From Lichtheimia corymbifera B2541 (taxonomy: Eukaryota > Mucoromycota > Mucoromycetes > Mucorales > Lichtheimiaceae), in NCBI GenBank assembly GCA_000697475.1, contig JNEU01000881.1, positions 186,001-250,000 of the forward strand: DNA of 64,000 nucleotides. The letters are read 5' to 3'. The notes beneath the pieces were generated by a model, which made no database searches, was not told the DNA's origin, and saw only the letters and a program-made list of their open reading frames with translations. Position 1 is the stretch's first letter, and each line of letters starts with the position of its first letter. Of this stretch, positions 34,195-47,368 are shown piece by piece. The position numbers and the translations under genes were made by a program.

Positions 34195-35269
34195 ATGGAA
34201 ACCCATTTCGAAGCAGCATCAAACTACTTGAGCACCCACGACATTAAGCTATCAGACGACGAGAAACTAAAGGTCGCTCACTCTTGAACGTGTTTGGTCG
34301 ACGACGACACTGACACCTCCTCAGCTGTATGGGCTTTATAAGCAAACTACCATAGGCGACTGCAACACGGCAAAGCCCAATCTCTTCCAGTTCGTTGCGA
34401 GAGCCAAATGGGATGCTTGGAATGCCTTGAAAGGAATGACCAAGGACGAAGCTGCTGAATCGTATGTGCAACGGGTGGAGGAGCTACACGTTGGATGGTC
34501 GCGTCAGGGCGAATATGATGTTCAAGACCAAGCAAGTTCAGTATGTATATGGCCTTTGCTTGTTAAATATCCACTGACAATTCATTGATAAGCGTAGGAA
34601 GATGACCAGAAGCAAGGGATGGGTAATGCAGTTAGCACATTATGCTATGATGATGGTCAAGGCACGGAGGAAAAAAGGTAAGGATCGATAGATGAACCAA
34701 CCAATGGTCTAATAAGCTTATTTTGTGGATATAGAGAACAAGGCTTTTTCGATTACGTTTACGAGAATGATATTGATAACGTACGCAAATACATCACCGT
34801 GCACCATGAGGATGTGAATCAACGAGACGACCAGGTATGTTTACATCCTAGGCTGGCAGCTAGGCACTATGGATATTGATCATGGAAATTACAGGGCTTA
34901 TCTGCACTTCATCATGCATGTGATCGTGGCTATACCGAGATGATCGATTTACTTTTGGAATTGGATGCCGATGTCAACATAAAGGTAAATACAACATGGA
35001 TCAACAACAACTGGGATCTCTTTGGTAACATGTTCTTTTTTCAGTCGGATGAAGGAGAAACACCAATGCATTATGGTAAGCTTATAACACTGCTACTGCA
35101 AACGCATTGCATCTGACATCATTTTTCTTAGCTTGTATGTCTGAACAACTTGAAGTGGCGAAAAAGCTGATGAAATATGGGTGCGACACAAGTATCAAGG
35201 ACGATGCTGGCAGCACAGCTTTTGAACAGGCTGATTCGAGCTTTTTGAAGGAATTAGGCATTTAGGTAA
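34195..35269 (+). CDS. ACBD6: Acyl-CoA-binding protein with ankyrin repeats (ACBD6-like)
   Basis: A multi-exon gene. Exon 1 (ATG at 34195) encodes FEAASNYLSTHDIKLSDDEK. Exon 2 carries the acyl-CoA-binding core (LYGLYKQTTIGDCNTAKP and KWDAWNALKGMTKDEAAESY). Later exons hold EQGFFDYVYENDIDNVRKYI and two ankyrin repeats (GLSALHHACDRGYTEMIDLL and EQLEVAKKLMKYGCDTSI). This order, ACB domain then ankyrin repeats, is that of ACBD6, a cytosolic carrier of long-chain acyl-CoA that supplies acyl groups for lipid synthesis and N-myristoylation. The first intron uses the unusual donor GTCGCT; its alternative is not obvious. Length is about 260 residues. Stop TAG at 35267-35269. Confidence 0.8.
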
Positions 35270-35467
35270 CTTTACTTCCTCATGTTGGCTACCATCCTTA
35301 TACTCACAGAAAGGCTAGCAGTACTTGATATAGCGTTCTAGGATACCATTATTCTACTCCAATATACATGCTGCTTTATGAAACAATTGTACACTCTTAG
35401 TATTATAAACATCCCAAGTGCTTTATTACTTGTTGGTTTCAATAAACGATGTTGATGAATACATACA

Positions 35468-37089
35468 CTATACTAGCAAGTTATGCCCTGTCATTTCCTT
35501 AGGAATGTCCAAGCCCATTATATGGAGGATTGTGGGAGCGACATCTGCGAGGCATCCTTTTGCATCCTTTTCAAATTTGAACTTGTCTGATACAACAATA
35601 AAAGGAACATCCGAGGTGGTGTGTGCGGTGTGCGGGCTTTTGCCATCATCCGATACCATTTTTTCAGCATTACCGTGATCTGCAGTGACAACAAGTGTGT
35701 AACCATGTTTCTTGCATGCATCAAGAATAACACCAATACCGTGATCCGTGGCACCCACTGCCTTGACGGCTGCATCATATTTGCCAGTGTGACCCACCAT
35801 GTCAGGCGGAGCAAAATTACACATGACAAAAGGATACTTGTCACTTTCAATTGCTTCTGCTACCTTTTCAGCAACTTGCTTGGAGCTCATTTCGGGTTGG
35901 AGGTCATAGGTAGCCACTTTGGGCGATGGGATCAGTGCACGGTCCTCCTTGTCAAATTGTGCCTCTGTGCCACCATTGAAAAAGAAGGTAACATGGGCAT
36001 ACTTTTCAGTCTCAGCTACATGCATTTGCGATATGCCATTCTTGGACAACCATTCAGCGAGCACGTTATCCATGGTTTGCGCTTCGAATGCCACCTTGAA
36101 AGGAAAATCGCTCTTGTATTGAGTCATGTCATAGATACCAAGGTCTTTGGGCACCGTGCTATCAAAGGGACATGGGCTGATACCAAAAGCTTGATTGATT
36201 TCTCGCATCCGATCCGATCGAAAGTTGAAAAAGAAAAGTGTATCACCGTCCTTGACACGGCCTTTATCACTGAGAATGATAGGCTTAAGGAATTCATCCG
36301 TTTCACCTTGGTCATAACGCTTCTCAATGGCTGATACAGCATCGTCAGCTTTTTCTCCCTTGCCTTGTGTCAATCCTTCAAATGCAATTTGAATACGTTC
36401 CCAACGTTTGTCACGGTCCATTGCATAATAACGACCTACAATGGTTGCTATCGTGCCGTAATCAATCTTTTTCATTGCATCCTCCAATTGCTTGACGTAT
36501 TTGGTAGATGATTTGGGTGACGTATCACGTCCATCACCAAAGAACTGCACATACGCCTCGGGTACACCTGCTTCTTTGGCAGCTTCCAGTAAACAAATCA
36601 AATGATCAATATGCGAGTGTACGCCACCATCCGACACGAGACCCAAAAAGTGCAATCGTCCATTGCCTGCCTTTGCACGATCAAATGCAGCCTTGATATT
36701 GGGGATTTGACCAAACTCTTTCTTTTTGGCAGCAATGTCAATTCGGACAATATCCTTTTACAGTAGTCATTTATATGTTAGCTATGTTATGCTTTATATT
36801 GCCAGCCGAATCTTACCTGGTACACTACTCGACCAGCACCAATATTCAGATGACCCACTTCAGAATTACCCATTAATCCATCCGGAAGACCAACGTCGAG
36901 ACCATGTGCCGATATCTTGATAAACGGATCATTCTTTTCCAATTTATCCATGACAGGTGTATCGGCATTTCGGATCGCATCACCCTCAGCCGACTTTTTG
37001 GGTGAAATACCCCATCCATCAATGCAAATTAGACACACCTTGTGCTTGGGTGTCTGTTTCTCTTTTGGCATCTGTCCACCTCCAGGCAT
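35468..37089 (-). CDS. gpmI: Cofactor-independent phosphoglycerate mutase (iPGM)
   Basis: Interconverts 3- and 2-phosphoglycerate in glycolysis. Two exons: 37089 to about 36815 and about 36758 to 35468. The alkaline-phosphatase-type metal sites are present: [12 protein letters not shown] at the start of the phosphatase domain, the nucleophilic serine in [69 protein letters not shown] and [11 protein letters not shown]. Length is about 520 residues, normal. Filamentous fungi use iPGM while budding yeast uses the unrelated cofactor-dependent enzyme. The divergent neighbour is the ZNFX1-like helicase, 310 bases away, with no functional link evident. Confidence 0.95.
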
Positions 37090-37398
37090 TTTGTCGAATA
37101 AAAGGGAAAAAGAGAGATGATAAAGCTTCCTCGGGGGATTAACATATGTATGCTTTTTTATTCATTGTATCAACTCTGACACAAAGAGGCTCATCAACAA
37201 GATTAATAAAAGTGACATCATTATGCGAGTATTCTTGTGTGAAAATGGATGGTACGCGTATCATGGTTGTCATGTCCAACACGCTTTGTGTGACACAATG
37301 ATTTCGACATGCAGTTGTCGGCGGGGTGGGGTGGAGAGCGACTTTAAACTTCTTGGTTTCTTTTGGCTTGTTCGTCTTGCCTGTTCCTGATCACCGCC
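37090..37398. promoter_or_regulatory. Divergent promoter, iPGM and ZNFX1-like genes
   Basis: 309-base shared upstream region. Contents are AT-rich; I mark no specific box. Confidence 0.45.
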
Positions 37399-40300
37399 AT
37401 GTCTAGTTTCCGGGGAAGCGATAGAAGCCGCAATCGTCGACGCTACAACATGTGGGACGCAATCAAGTATGTCAATGCAAGAAACAAGGTTGGTTAACGT
37501 GCTGACCTCCCAAAAAAACTTGACAGCAATGAAGAAGAGCCCTCCCCAGTGGTGGTCAATGCCACTCTGAATCTTGCAACCAATCAATTCGACGTCATGG
37601 ACAACCCCGTGGAAGAACGACCCCCTCCATCAAAGTTCGATTTTATGCGACATGGTCAGGACAGTCAAGCTATGCAATGGACTATGGATATGCAGCACGG
37701 CAATGGCTGGGGAGCTGCACCCGCCCAAGTGGAGTCGTGGTCCCAGCCTATGCACCAGTTTGACAGTAGCCACCACACTCGTTTCAGCAAAGGACATAAT
37801 GACAACAGCCACAACGACGATGCACCTACTTTTAAGCTCAACTTTGATGTTGGTGACGAGAAGGCATATTTCACTCAAAAAGTCGACTTTGATTCCTATC
37901 GCACACGATCCGTTGTCCCGGAAGCCGAAGATATATTGAATGCCGATGACGATTTATTGGAATATCACCCTGGAACCCTTCCCAACGTACCTGTCAACCG
38001 TGTCCATGGCTCGTACAACAGCATTCAGGAATATCTCTACACCCATTTCGAACTCATGCGCACTGATTTGCTGATCCCGCTCCAAAAGGCCGTGAAGACT
38101 TATCGCAACAGCATCAAAAAAGTTGACCAAGTCAATCTCTTGGAAGATCCATCCTTCACCTCTCAACCACCGACTGATCCCGCTGCACCACCACCACCAA
38201 GAGCATTCCGCGTTTATGAACATGTAAGTACTTTTGGCTATAGAGAGACGTACCGGATAAACTGATATGGGATCAAGGTACGATTGAATGCGGTGGTGTT
38301 TGGACCACGCCAAGTGTTGTACCGAATCGCATTTCGTCTGCCATACACAGAAAACAGAGTCGCCTGGGAAACATCCAAACGATTGATTGAAGGCTCATTG
38401 GTCATGCTTTCCAAGGATAATTTTGAAAAGGATATCAAGATTGCTACAGTGGTTGCCAGAGGTGACGTTCCAATGCGAGGATCCAATCGCTTCGAGTACA
38501 TGATTGATATTATGCTGGAGAGGGACAACAATGCGTTACCAATGGGATTTGGTGATCCTCTTGGCGTCGATCAGGACAAATATACCATGGTAAGTTGGGA
38601 ATCACATCAAGCTTGGAAGCATTGGCTGATTGATTTATGTAATAGATTGAGGCAACGGAAGGATATTTTGAAGGTATGTAAATGACAGCAAAAAGTCGAT
38701 TAAGGCTAATCTCACTCCATATAGCATATCGACATATTCTCAGCGTCATGCAAAACATGCCACCCGAAGATTTACCATTCGCTCCCATCTTGGTCGATGT
38801 CTCCAAAGACGTGCTTTTACCGCATTATGCAGCTGTCAAACGCAATTATGATATTGCTCCTTACCGAAATGGGCAACGCCAAGGTCCACCCATGCCTGTT
38901 GATATCACAGCTCAATGGCGTCCTTACAACATCGGCATGGATAGCACCCAAGTAGATGCATTGAAGACTATGCTTTCCAATAACATTGCAATTGTACAAG
39001 GTATGCTTGAGTTGGAGGCGAGGAACGGATTGCGTGCTAAATCCAATTACGCTAGGTCCTCCTGGTACTGGTAAGACCTTTGTGGGTACATACGCCATGC
39101 GGGTGCTGCTCAACAATTTCCCAAAGAGTATTGGTCCCATTGTATGCATCTGTCAGACAAACCACGGTAAGAATAGGATAGTGGGTTATCAATAGCAACA
39201 CCAAATCTCATTGTTCTACTATTTTTAGCCTTGGATCAGTTCTTGGAACATATTCTTCGGGACAATGACGAGATTGTGCGTATTGGTAGTCGATCCAAAT
39301 CAGAGCTTATGAAGGACCATCTATTGTACGAATTACGGAAGGATGCAGCACCACCCAAGGGTATTGGTCGATTGTATCGCAAACGTGATGAAATTGAGCG
39401 CAGCATCCGTGATCTCATTATCGAATTGTACGAGGAGCCATGTGTGACACTGGATTATGTGAAATCAATCAACGGTCTTACGCCAAGACAACTGGACAGC
39501 TTGAAACGATTGGGTGAACGTGAGAAGAAGCGTTCTGAAAAGAAGCCAGCCGGTGGCATATCCTTTGATGATGACGACGATGACGACGACGATTGGGTTA
39601 TTTCGACATCAGCGGCTGCGGCTACACCATCATCCACATCATCATCTCGCCCTGGATCAAAGCAACAAAACAAACGTGGAGGACGTAATAACAAACGGCA
39701 GCAGCAGTCTTCAAAGAGTGGTGGTGGTGCCAGCAGCGAATGGTTGGATGGTAATCCGAATTTGGAACCAGAAGTCAAGCAGTCCAAGATCAATCCCATC
39801 GAGGTGTGGTTACAAGATGCTATCGAATACGCTAGCGCCAACGGAGCACTATACACATTTGCAGACGAGATGAAGGAGGATTTGCTTGAACAGCAAAAGG
39901 GATTGATTTTCGATGAAGAGGACGAGGAAGATGTTATGGACGAAGATGAAATCCGTGAAATCAAGCTCAATTTCGTCGACGAACCTGATTTGCGTGGCAA
40001 CAAGAACAAGTTCATCAATATTGGTTATGCGTATCAGAAGCAAGAGGATCCCAATGAACGACCAGAGACTTTTTGGGACCGTGTGATGGATAGCGCTGGC
40101 AACAATGTTGGCCGACGTGATGCTCAGGCACGCAAGATTGTCAATTACAAAAAGATGGATTCTTCAAAAAAGATGGATACCAGTGGGTTCAACTTTTTCG
40201 ATGATCTTATGGATGAAACCCCTGCTGCCGAGGAGCCACAGCATTATGTTCTTGAACGATGGGCAAAAGACGAGCCTGACGCTACCATGTGGCCACTGCC

Positions 40301-41917
40301 TGTACGCCTTGAAGCCCACAAGCGCTGGGCAGAGCAACGTAACCGTGACCTAAGTGCAACACTACGTGGATTGATGGTGCAATATGAGAACATATCCAAG
40401 GAGATTCGTAAGCTGAACGTGGCCAGAGACGTCAAGATTTGCCGAGATCATCGAGTTATTGGTATGACAAGTACTGCAGCGGTATGTTTATTCCTTTCAG
40501 CCATGATATCGCTTGTATACTAAAGAGATAGTATAGGCCAAATACCATGATCTTCTGGAAGGCATCAAACCCCGTGTGATGGTGGTGGAAGAAGCAGCAG
40601 AAATGCTTGAATCCCATATTGTCACTGCCCTTACACAATCTTTGCAACACCTAATATTGATTGGGTAAGTTTTTTTTCTATTAGCAAACGGTCAACATAT
40701 ATTCATTTATCTTTATCTCATAGTGACCATCAACAATTACGACCTCAATCCGCTGTACATCAACTCGCTGAAAAACACCATTTAAGCGTCTCACTATTCG
40801 AACGCCTTGTCATGAACGATTTACCATTTACACGACTATCCCACCAACGACGTATGCGACCTGATATCCGCATGTTGATCGACCCGATCTATAGTGATCC
40901 ACCGCTACGTGATCATCCAGATGTGACCAGATATCCAGCTGTGCGTGGTATTCAGGAACCAGTATACTTTGTCAGCCATAACGAAGATGAAACCCATATC
41001 GCGGAGAGCGCATCCAAGTGTAACGAACATGAGGCATTAATGGCAGCCAAGTTATCCATCTATTTGATGCTTCAAGGATATTCCCCTGAGGACATTACGA
41101 TTATTACCATGTATGCTGGACAGCGAACCATGATCAAGCGCATGTTACGTGGTGAACGACGTCCCGATCTTGATCCATCTGAGATTCTTGTGAGCAGCGT
41201 TGACGGATATCAGGGCGAGGAAAACAAGATCATTATCCTATCGCTGGTGCGATCCAATGCAAATGGCCAAATTGGTTTCTTGCGTGTTGCTAATCGTGTC
41301 TGTGTCAGTTTATCCCGTGCAAAACATGTAAGTTACGATGCATGATCATGATTCTCTCTGAGTGGATGATTAATGGCAATCAATTTAGGGCATGTATATC
41401 TTGGGTAATGCGTCCTTGCTTTGTGAGAGAAGCGATCTTTGGAATGAAATTGTATCCAACCTGGAGGATCATGCAAGAAATCGGATTGGATCAAGGTTGC
41501 CACTACGCTGCCAGAGACACGGTGAACTTACTGAGGTGCAATGGCCAGTGGACTTTGCAACGATTCCTGAAGGTGGTTGTACGAGACCTTGTGGAGAACG
41601 TTTGCCGTGTGGACATGTGGTAAGTGATAATGATGGAAAACAAGGATGAATCATCTGACGACGACATGCTTTAGTGTGAGTTGCCATGCCATCCCTATGA
41701 TCATGAAGAAGTACGGTGTCGACAACCTTGCCCAAAGATTCTTGATGGATGCGGACATCAGTGTACAAGACGTTGTTGCGAAGATTGTGGAATTTGCCTT
41801 CAGACGATTCAGCACCGATTCCCTTGTGGACATGAAGTAGAAGGAGAATGTGGCCGAATTAAACGATTGTTGCAGAATCCGGCGGGGTGGAGATGCACAT
41901 CTTGCCCGAAAGGGTAA
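37399..41917 (+). CDS. ZNFX1/Hrr1-type SF1 RNA helicase with NFX1 zinc-finger tail
   Basis: A large multi-exon gene starting MSSFRGSDRSRNRRR at 37399. After a disordered N terminus comes the family's pre-helicase region (YNSIQEYLYTHFELMRTDLL and HVRLNAVVFG). The helicase has Walker A GPPGTGKTFVGTYAM, an intron lying just before it, then CQTNHALDQFLEHIL, a Walker B variant VVEEAAEM, GDHQQLRPQ, and the SF1 C-terminal motifs SVDGYQGEENKIIIL and RVCVSLSRAKH. Between motifs I and II is a low-complexity insert with a nine-aspartate run. The C terminus is cysteine-rich (CGERLPCGHVCELPCH and CGHQCTRRCCEDCGIC). Family members S. pombe Hrr1 and animal ZNFX1 act in RNAi and small-RNA heterochromatin. 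That role here is inferred by homology. The stop is only 97 bases before the next gene's ATG. Confidence 0.88.
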
Positions 41918-42013
41918 ACATTTCCTTTTGCAATAAAGTCAGTCAATATTTTTCGCACGCGTTCAGTCCCCTCTCTTCTTTTACCCTTCTTCTTTCACAC
42001 ACACACAACCATT

Positions 42014-43776
42014 ATGTCTGACCAATTTTTGGAATACGTTGAGAAGCACCAAGAGGCTTTTATTGATCGTCTTCGTAAGGCTGTCGCCATCCCCAGGTAA
42101 TAAAATTACCATGAAAACAAAGAGTAATATGGTTACTGACATACACGCGTATGTTTCACAGTGTGAGCAGTGACCCAGGTCATCGTCAAGATGTGTTCCG
42201 CATGGCAGAATTCTTGCAGAATGAACTCAAGGCATTGGGTGCTGACAATATCGAGACTCGTGATCCCGGTATGCAAGACTTTAACGGCCAACAAATTCCT
42301 TTGCCTCCTATTGTGCTGGCCACCGTAGGCAACAACCCTGCCAAGAAGACTATCCTTGTATATGGCCATTATGATGTCCAACCTGTAAGTACATACATAT
42401 ACATATATATATGGAAGAGACGGTGATATTGAATACTATTATGTTGGATAGGCATTGAAAGAAGATGGCTGGTCTACCAACCCCTTTGAACTTGTTGAGG
42501 ATGAGCAACAACGATTGATTGGTCGTGGTTCTTCTGATGATAAGGGTCCCGTACTTGGTTGGATCAATGTGGTGGAAGCTCACAAGTCCCTTGGATTGGA
42601 GTTGCCTGTGAATCTCAAGTTTTGCTTGGAAGGCATGGAAGAGTCTGGTTCTGAAGGCTTGGATGCTATCATTTACAAGGAAGCCAAGGGCTACTTTGCT
42701 GACGTTGATGCAGTATGCATTTCCGATAACTACTGGCTCGGCACCACTAAGCCTTGCTTGACCTATGGTTTGCGTGGTGTATCCTATTTCCACATGACCG
42801 TCAAGGGCCCCGCACGTGATTTGCACTCTGGTGTCTTTGGTGGTACCGTCCATGAGCCCATGACTGATTTGTTTGCTGTGATGAGCAAGCTTGTTGCTCC
42901 CAATGGCAAGATCCAAGTTCCTGGTATTTACGATATGGTTCGTCCTTTGACTGGTAAGTAAATGGATGGTACATGTGTATGGATATATAGACTTATTGGA
43001 TTGATAGAGGAGGAGCAACGCACTTATGACAACATTGCCTTTGAAATGCACGAACTTCACGGTGCTGTTGGCAACACCACCAACATTCACGATGAGGTGC
43101 GTGATGTTTTGCAAGCTCGCTGGCGCTTCCCATCCCTCTCCCTTCACGGTATTGAAGGCGCTTTCTACAACCCTGGTGATAAGACCGTTGTTCCTGCCAA
43201 GGTGATTGGCAAGTTTTCGATCCGTACTGTCCCAGACATGAAGCCTGAAAAGGTCACTGAGCTTGTTTGCAAGTATGTCAATGACGAGTTTGCCAAACTT
43301 GGTAGCAAGAACTCTTTGGAAATCAAGTGCTCTCATGCTGGTAACCATTGGCTCTCGAGCCCTGATCATTGGACCTATGGTGAGTGGATGGGAACACGTG
43401 CATGCATATGTGGATATAAACGTGTCGAGTATATGCAATGGTGGATGCTGATGATGCAATTCTTTTCCTAGTTGCTGCTAGCAAGGCCGTTGAGCGTGTC
43501 TACAATGTCAAGCCCGATTTGACCCGTGAAGGTGGTTCTATTCCTGTTACCTTGAGCTTCCAAGATGCTCTCAACAAGACTGTTCTCTTGCTGCCCATGG
43601 GCCGTGGTGATGATGTAAGTCATGGTAGTAATGGTAGTCATATGCAGAAACTTATTCCATGTGTGTTTTAGGGCGCTCACTCCATTAACGAAAAGTTGGA
43701 TCGTTCTAACTATGTCCAAGGTACCAAGCTCCTTGGCGCTTATTTGTATGAGGTTGCTGCCGCTAAGGCCGAATAA
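42014..43776 (+). CDS. DUG1: M20 metallodipeptidase (Dug1/CNDP type)
   Basis: Cleaves Cys-Gly and similar dipeptides in the cytosol as part of glutathione turnover. Six or so exons from the ATG at 42014 ([16 protein letters not shown]). Metal ligands and catalytic residues are visible in order: VYGHYDVQP (His and Asp), [11 protein letters not shown] (bridging Asp), [10 protein letters not shown] (catalytic Glu pair), DNYWL, the dimer-loop histidine in [22 protein letters not shown] and the final histidine in [15 protein letters not shown]. Length is about 475 residues, normal. Only 97 bases separate it from the upstream helicase stop, so its promoter must be very compact or overlap that gene. 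Confidence 0.93.
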
Positions 43777-44134
43777 ACATTACGCAAAAACATATGCCAA
43801 ACAATGTATAAACACACACGTTTCCTTTTATCCATTCGAGAAGCATGATCATGCGTTAAAGTTTGCAATAGTATGCATTAGATCACAAATAAAAAATAGC
43901 GGAAATGACAGAAAAGAAAACAAAAATACAGTTTATGTCAAATGCGTTATGATGGTAGTGTGTGGGCTTAGCCGAAATGGGGCTTGGTGGATGGTGGGGT
44001 TGAGCGTGGGTATATACACAAAAAGATGAGAATGGGGAAAATAGTACACAAATGAGAGGAATGGATGCAAATAATGAGCGGGGAGGCGGAGAGAGAGAGT
44101 TTTTGTGATGAATGAAATAAGTGCGTATGTGTGT
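43777..44134. other. Convergent 3' gap
   Basis: About 360 bases between the Dug1-like and glycosyltransferase-like 3' ends. It contains a purine run and polyA-like AATAAA at 43887. No gene seen. Confidence 0.5.
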
Positions 44135-45433
44135 CTAGACAGGGGGATGCATTAACTGTGCAATGTGTTCTGGGACTTGATCTTCTGGATAGCGCCATTC
44201 TGGATGATTGTATAATTGGAGTGTATCCGATCGTTGCCATTTTGGATAATCTAAAAACAATGGATGAGTTGCTTTGTTCAAAGAACAATATGATGGATCA
44301 TGATACATACCGACAGCAGATGGATGGTGAAGGTTGCCTTGTACATCACGTTCAAGGAGATTAGCAGCACATGCTACATCACGATGAATTTGGAGACCAT
44401 GGTAACGAGCTGGATAACGTGTGCATTCGAATCCATTCTTGTAAGCGAGATAGGTAAGCACAGCCTGATCTTGACGATGGTTGGCACGTGAAGAACCTGG
44501 TGGAGCAATACAACGCTTGTCTAGACCACACGAAAACCAAGTATCAACAATTGCACGAGCGGTGGCATTCGTCAAATCAAAGCCAACAGCTGCGCCGTTG
44601 CAATTGCTGTAGCGACCATAGTCAGCTGGGTTCTCGCCAAAATACTCAAACATTCCTGGATGGGTCCAGCGGCTCATGCGTGTTGAGCTTCGAGGCGACC
44701 AAAATCCACCATGGCTTTTTACAAGTTCGGGTGCATGCTTTAAAAACTCGGCAGTGACCATGTTGCCTGCATCCAACCAAACAAGAACGTCATCTGGGTA
44801 TTTTTGTGCGACTTCGTAAACAATGCCAGTCTTCCATGCATATTCACCAGCAGCAATGGCTACATCCCAGAAGCGTGGATACCGGAAATAGTCAAAAGTA
44901 ACAAGCTCGTCAATAAGCCCGTGGGCTACAAGCTGATCCAACACTGGAAGCTGAGTGCGATTCATGCCGATGTTGTAAACAACGATACGAGGGAATTCAT
45001 CCACTTCGGGTCGCAAGTCGTTCAATGAGTACAAGAAGCTTTCAAGTGCACATAAATGATTAGCACTGGATGCAGTAACAATGGTGTATGGATATGACTT
45101 GGGCTTGGGTGGCATTATAATTGTGTCGTCAACTTCAATTGGTGTTATAAATGTATCGTCAGGTAATGATGGAGATGATACTGAGAAATCACATGCATTG
45201 TCGCAGAGTGCTAGATAATAGATCAAGGGGTAGGGTGAGAATTTTGATCCACGTTGTCATGGCGACGATAGGGAAAACATACCACTGCTACGGCGATACA
45301 TGGTATCAACACCAAAGAAGCAGATGAAAAAGAAGCCGATAACGAAAGCCATGACCAATTGAGATGGCATTTTCTTCTTTTTCGGTGTTGTAGCATTGGT
45401 ATTCGAGAGAGGTAATGCAATAGGAGCACCCAT
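44135..45433 (-). CDS. Type II membrane glycosyltransferase-like protein
   Basis: Two exons. The ATG at 45433 gives a short cytosolic tail (MGAPIALPLSNTNATTPKKK), then one membrane anchor (LVMAFVIGFFFICFFGV) and a luminal domain. The luminal part starts with YTIVTASSANHLCALESF, a nucleotide-sugar-domain-like strand/helix, and continues with VVYNIGM, FDYFRYP, VLVWLDAGNM (a D-x-x-N/D-like element) and HRQDQAVLTYLA. This topology and the motif order are those of Golgi glycosyltransferases with a GT-A-like fold, close to DUF1647-type proteins. I cannot name the donor or acceptor sugar. Cysteine-rich segments (CSCGLDKRC-like spacing near FSCGLDKRCIAPPG) suggest luminal disulfides. Confidence 0.6.
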
Positions 45434-45785
45434 GATGTAAAATGATGCAAGTGTGCAATTAAAAGTAAAGGTAGTAGAGAGAGAGAAAAAGAGAAAAAGA
45501 GAAAAAAGGGAGAGATGAAGGCTGCAGTAAAATGAAAGAGAGGCTGAATATATACTGAAAGCCATTGTTTTGGAACCTAAAAAAAGAACTTGACGGATCC
45601 GACCCGTTGGTGTAACAAGGACTGGGCGCGCGCACATACACACACACATAAACGCTCGCTTGGTTGCTGGCTGGCTTGTGGCTGAGATAAACGAGCAGCT
45701 CCTTTCAATCTACGTACACCCAGCGCATAGTGTCGGCCCGTTTCACCCGCTTCGACAAGCACTCCAACAACGCCCATTCAGCCCC
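45434..45785. promoter_or_regulatory. Divergent promoter, glycosyltransferase-like and ricin-B genes
   Basis: About 350 bases. It has a GA/AG-rich tract (45477-45515) next to the minus-strand gene, and a CA run (45633-45650). No gene seen. Confidence 0.5.
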
Positions 45786-47368
45786 ATGACGAATTATGTC
45801 AACGATTTCCCAGAAGGCTTCTTCTTTATTCGATGCAAAGCAAAACCAATGGCACTCGATGTCTACGGAGGCGGCATGCTGGTAAGCCCTCCCGCTTTTG
45901 TTTGCTTGAATACTACCCCCTTCCCCCAACTCCTCTTTTTGTTACGCGAGAATGGGCATATTGTATTAACTATCGCTATGCAAGAACGACTTTAATATCA
46001 TCATTTGGCCCCAGGTAAGCTATCATCGTGCGATTAACGAGAATTGCGTATGCCAAGGCTATTAGACTGATTATATGCATTGGTTGCATTTATATAGAAA
46101 ATGGTCGATAGCATCAATCAGGTACGGTACGTCTATCATTCATGGAGAGTTGAATGCTAACAACAATCTATACATCAAGCTTTGGATGCATGAAGATGGC
46201 TTTTTGATTAATCGAAAATCGGGTCTTGGTATGTGCGCGTCTGCATGGGCATTATTGAGGATACGGGGTTTAAAGAGGGAAGGGATGATGAATGGGATGG
46301 AATTGCTACTAGCAAAAAAATGGCAAAGTGCATTGTTACTCACCCTGTCACATTTTTTTCCACTAGTACTGGACATTCGTGGAGGTATCTATTGGCAGGA
46401 GCAAGGAGCAAGTATAGTTTAACTAAAATGCAAACGGGCATTCCAACCACTACTGCTATACCACCATTACTTCCTAAAAGGCGATATTAAGCGTGACAAG
46501 GCCATCATCCAATACGCACGTAAACCTGGTCTTGCACACAACCAACGATGGAAATATCAAGATGGATTCATTTCTTCAGCAGCTTCTCCTCATCTCGTGC
46601 TTGATATTCGCGCAAGTATCTTTATCCTTGATTTGACAAGTGTTTATGATCATGAAACGAATGATTTGTTATGTGTATAATAGGGTGGAGATCATAAAGA
46701 AGCAGCTCAAGTGTTTTTGAATCACAAGGATGCTACTAGCCCAACGCAACAATGGTTGATCCAACCCTTTGAAGACGCAAAATCCAAAGAAGATCTGGCA
46801 TTGCTTCGACCACCACCATGTAACGTGTCATCCATGTATATTCACTATATCCAGTAATAGGAGAAACATCAACTCATGTGGACGCTTTATTATTTTTAGT
46901 GCAGAAACATCTGACCGATTTTCCTCAGCCTGAGGATTTGTGCGACTACCATCGTTTGGTGTACCATGATCACAAGCCGAGCCCATCTCCCAAACAAGTG
47001 GCAGGCGCAGCTGCTTTTGAGGTTCGAGATTTTTTTTTGTTGTTGCTCAGCAAACATTCCCCACAATGGCCCCAATGACGCTAATTTGGCGTGCTAAACT
47101 ATAGGCGATGCGGATCTATCTTGCAACCCAAAAGGAAAAGGGTGAACCCGTCGTGACACCTCAAGCAAGAGACACATTACAAACTTTGGTCAGGGAACAG
47201 GTAAATGGGATTGTGGCGAGGTTGGTTTCTTTGTTTTTAACACTCTTTGTTATGGGCAAGATTGCGGCATTACAAGATTTGATTAGCGCCCAAGACAGAG
47301 GAGAAGTATTACACACAGCCGAACAAGCTGCTTCTGGTTATTTTGCTCGCGAATTCGAAGGACAATAA
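45786..47368 (+). CDS. Ricin-B-type (beta-trefoil) lectin-fold protein
   Basis: A multi-exon gene starting MTNYVNDFPEGFFFIRCKAK. It has repeated beta-trefoil units with a hydrophobic-D-x-x-G signature: MALDVYGGGM, LVLDIRGGDHKEAAQVFL and a middle unit KSGLVLDIRGG-like at 46210-46390, with glutamine-x-tryptophan-like turns NQRWKYQDGFI and QQWLIQPF. The C-terminal 120 residues are helical (AFEAMRIYLATQKEKGEP; HTAEQAASGYFAREFEGQ) and not part of the lectin fold. There is no signal peptide, so it is probably cytosolic. The fold binds sugars in many proteins, but fungi use it widely; it is not a toxin catalytic chain. Exon joins in the 46020-46500 region are uncertain. Confidence 0.65.

Noticed and set aside
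39455..40018. Serine-rich minus-strand frame within the helicase gene
   Set aside because: Reverse complement of the aspartate/serine-rich insert of the helicase.
42350..43459. Long minus-strand frame opposite the Dug1-like gene
   Set aside because: Antisense to a complete, motif-verified metallodipeptidase; an effect of codon bias.
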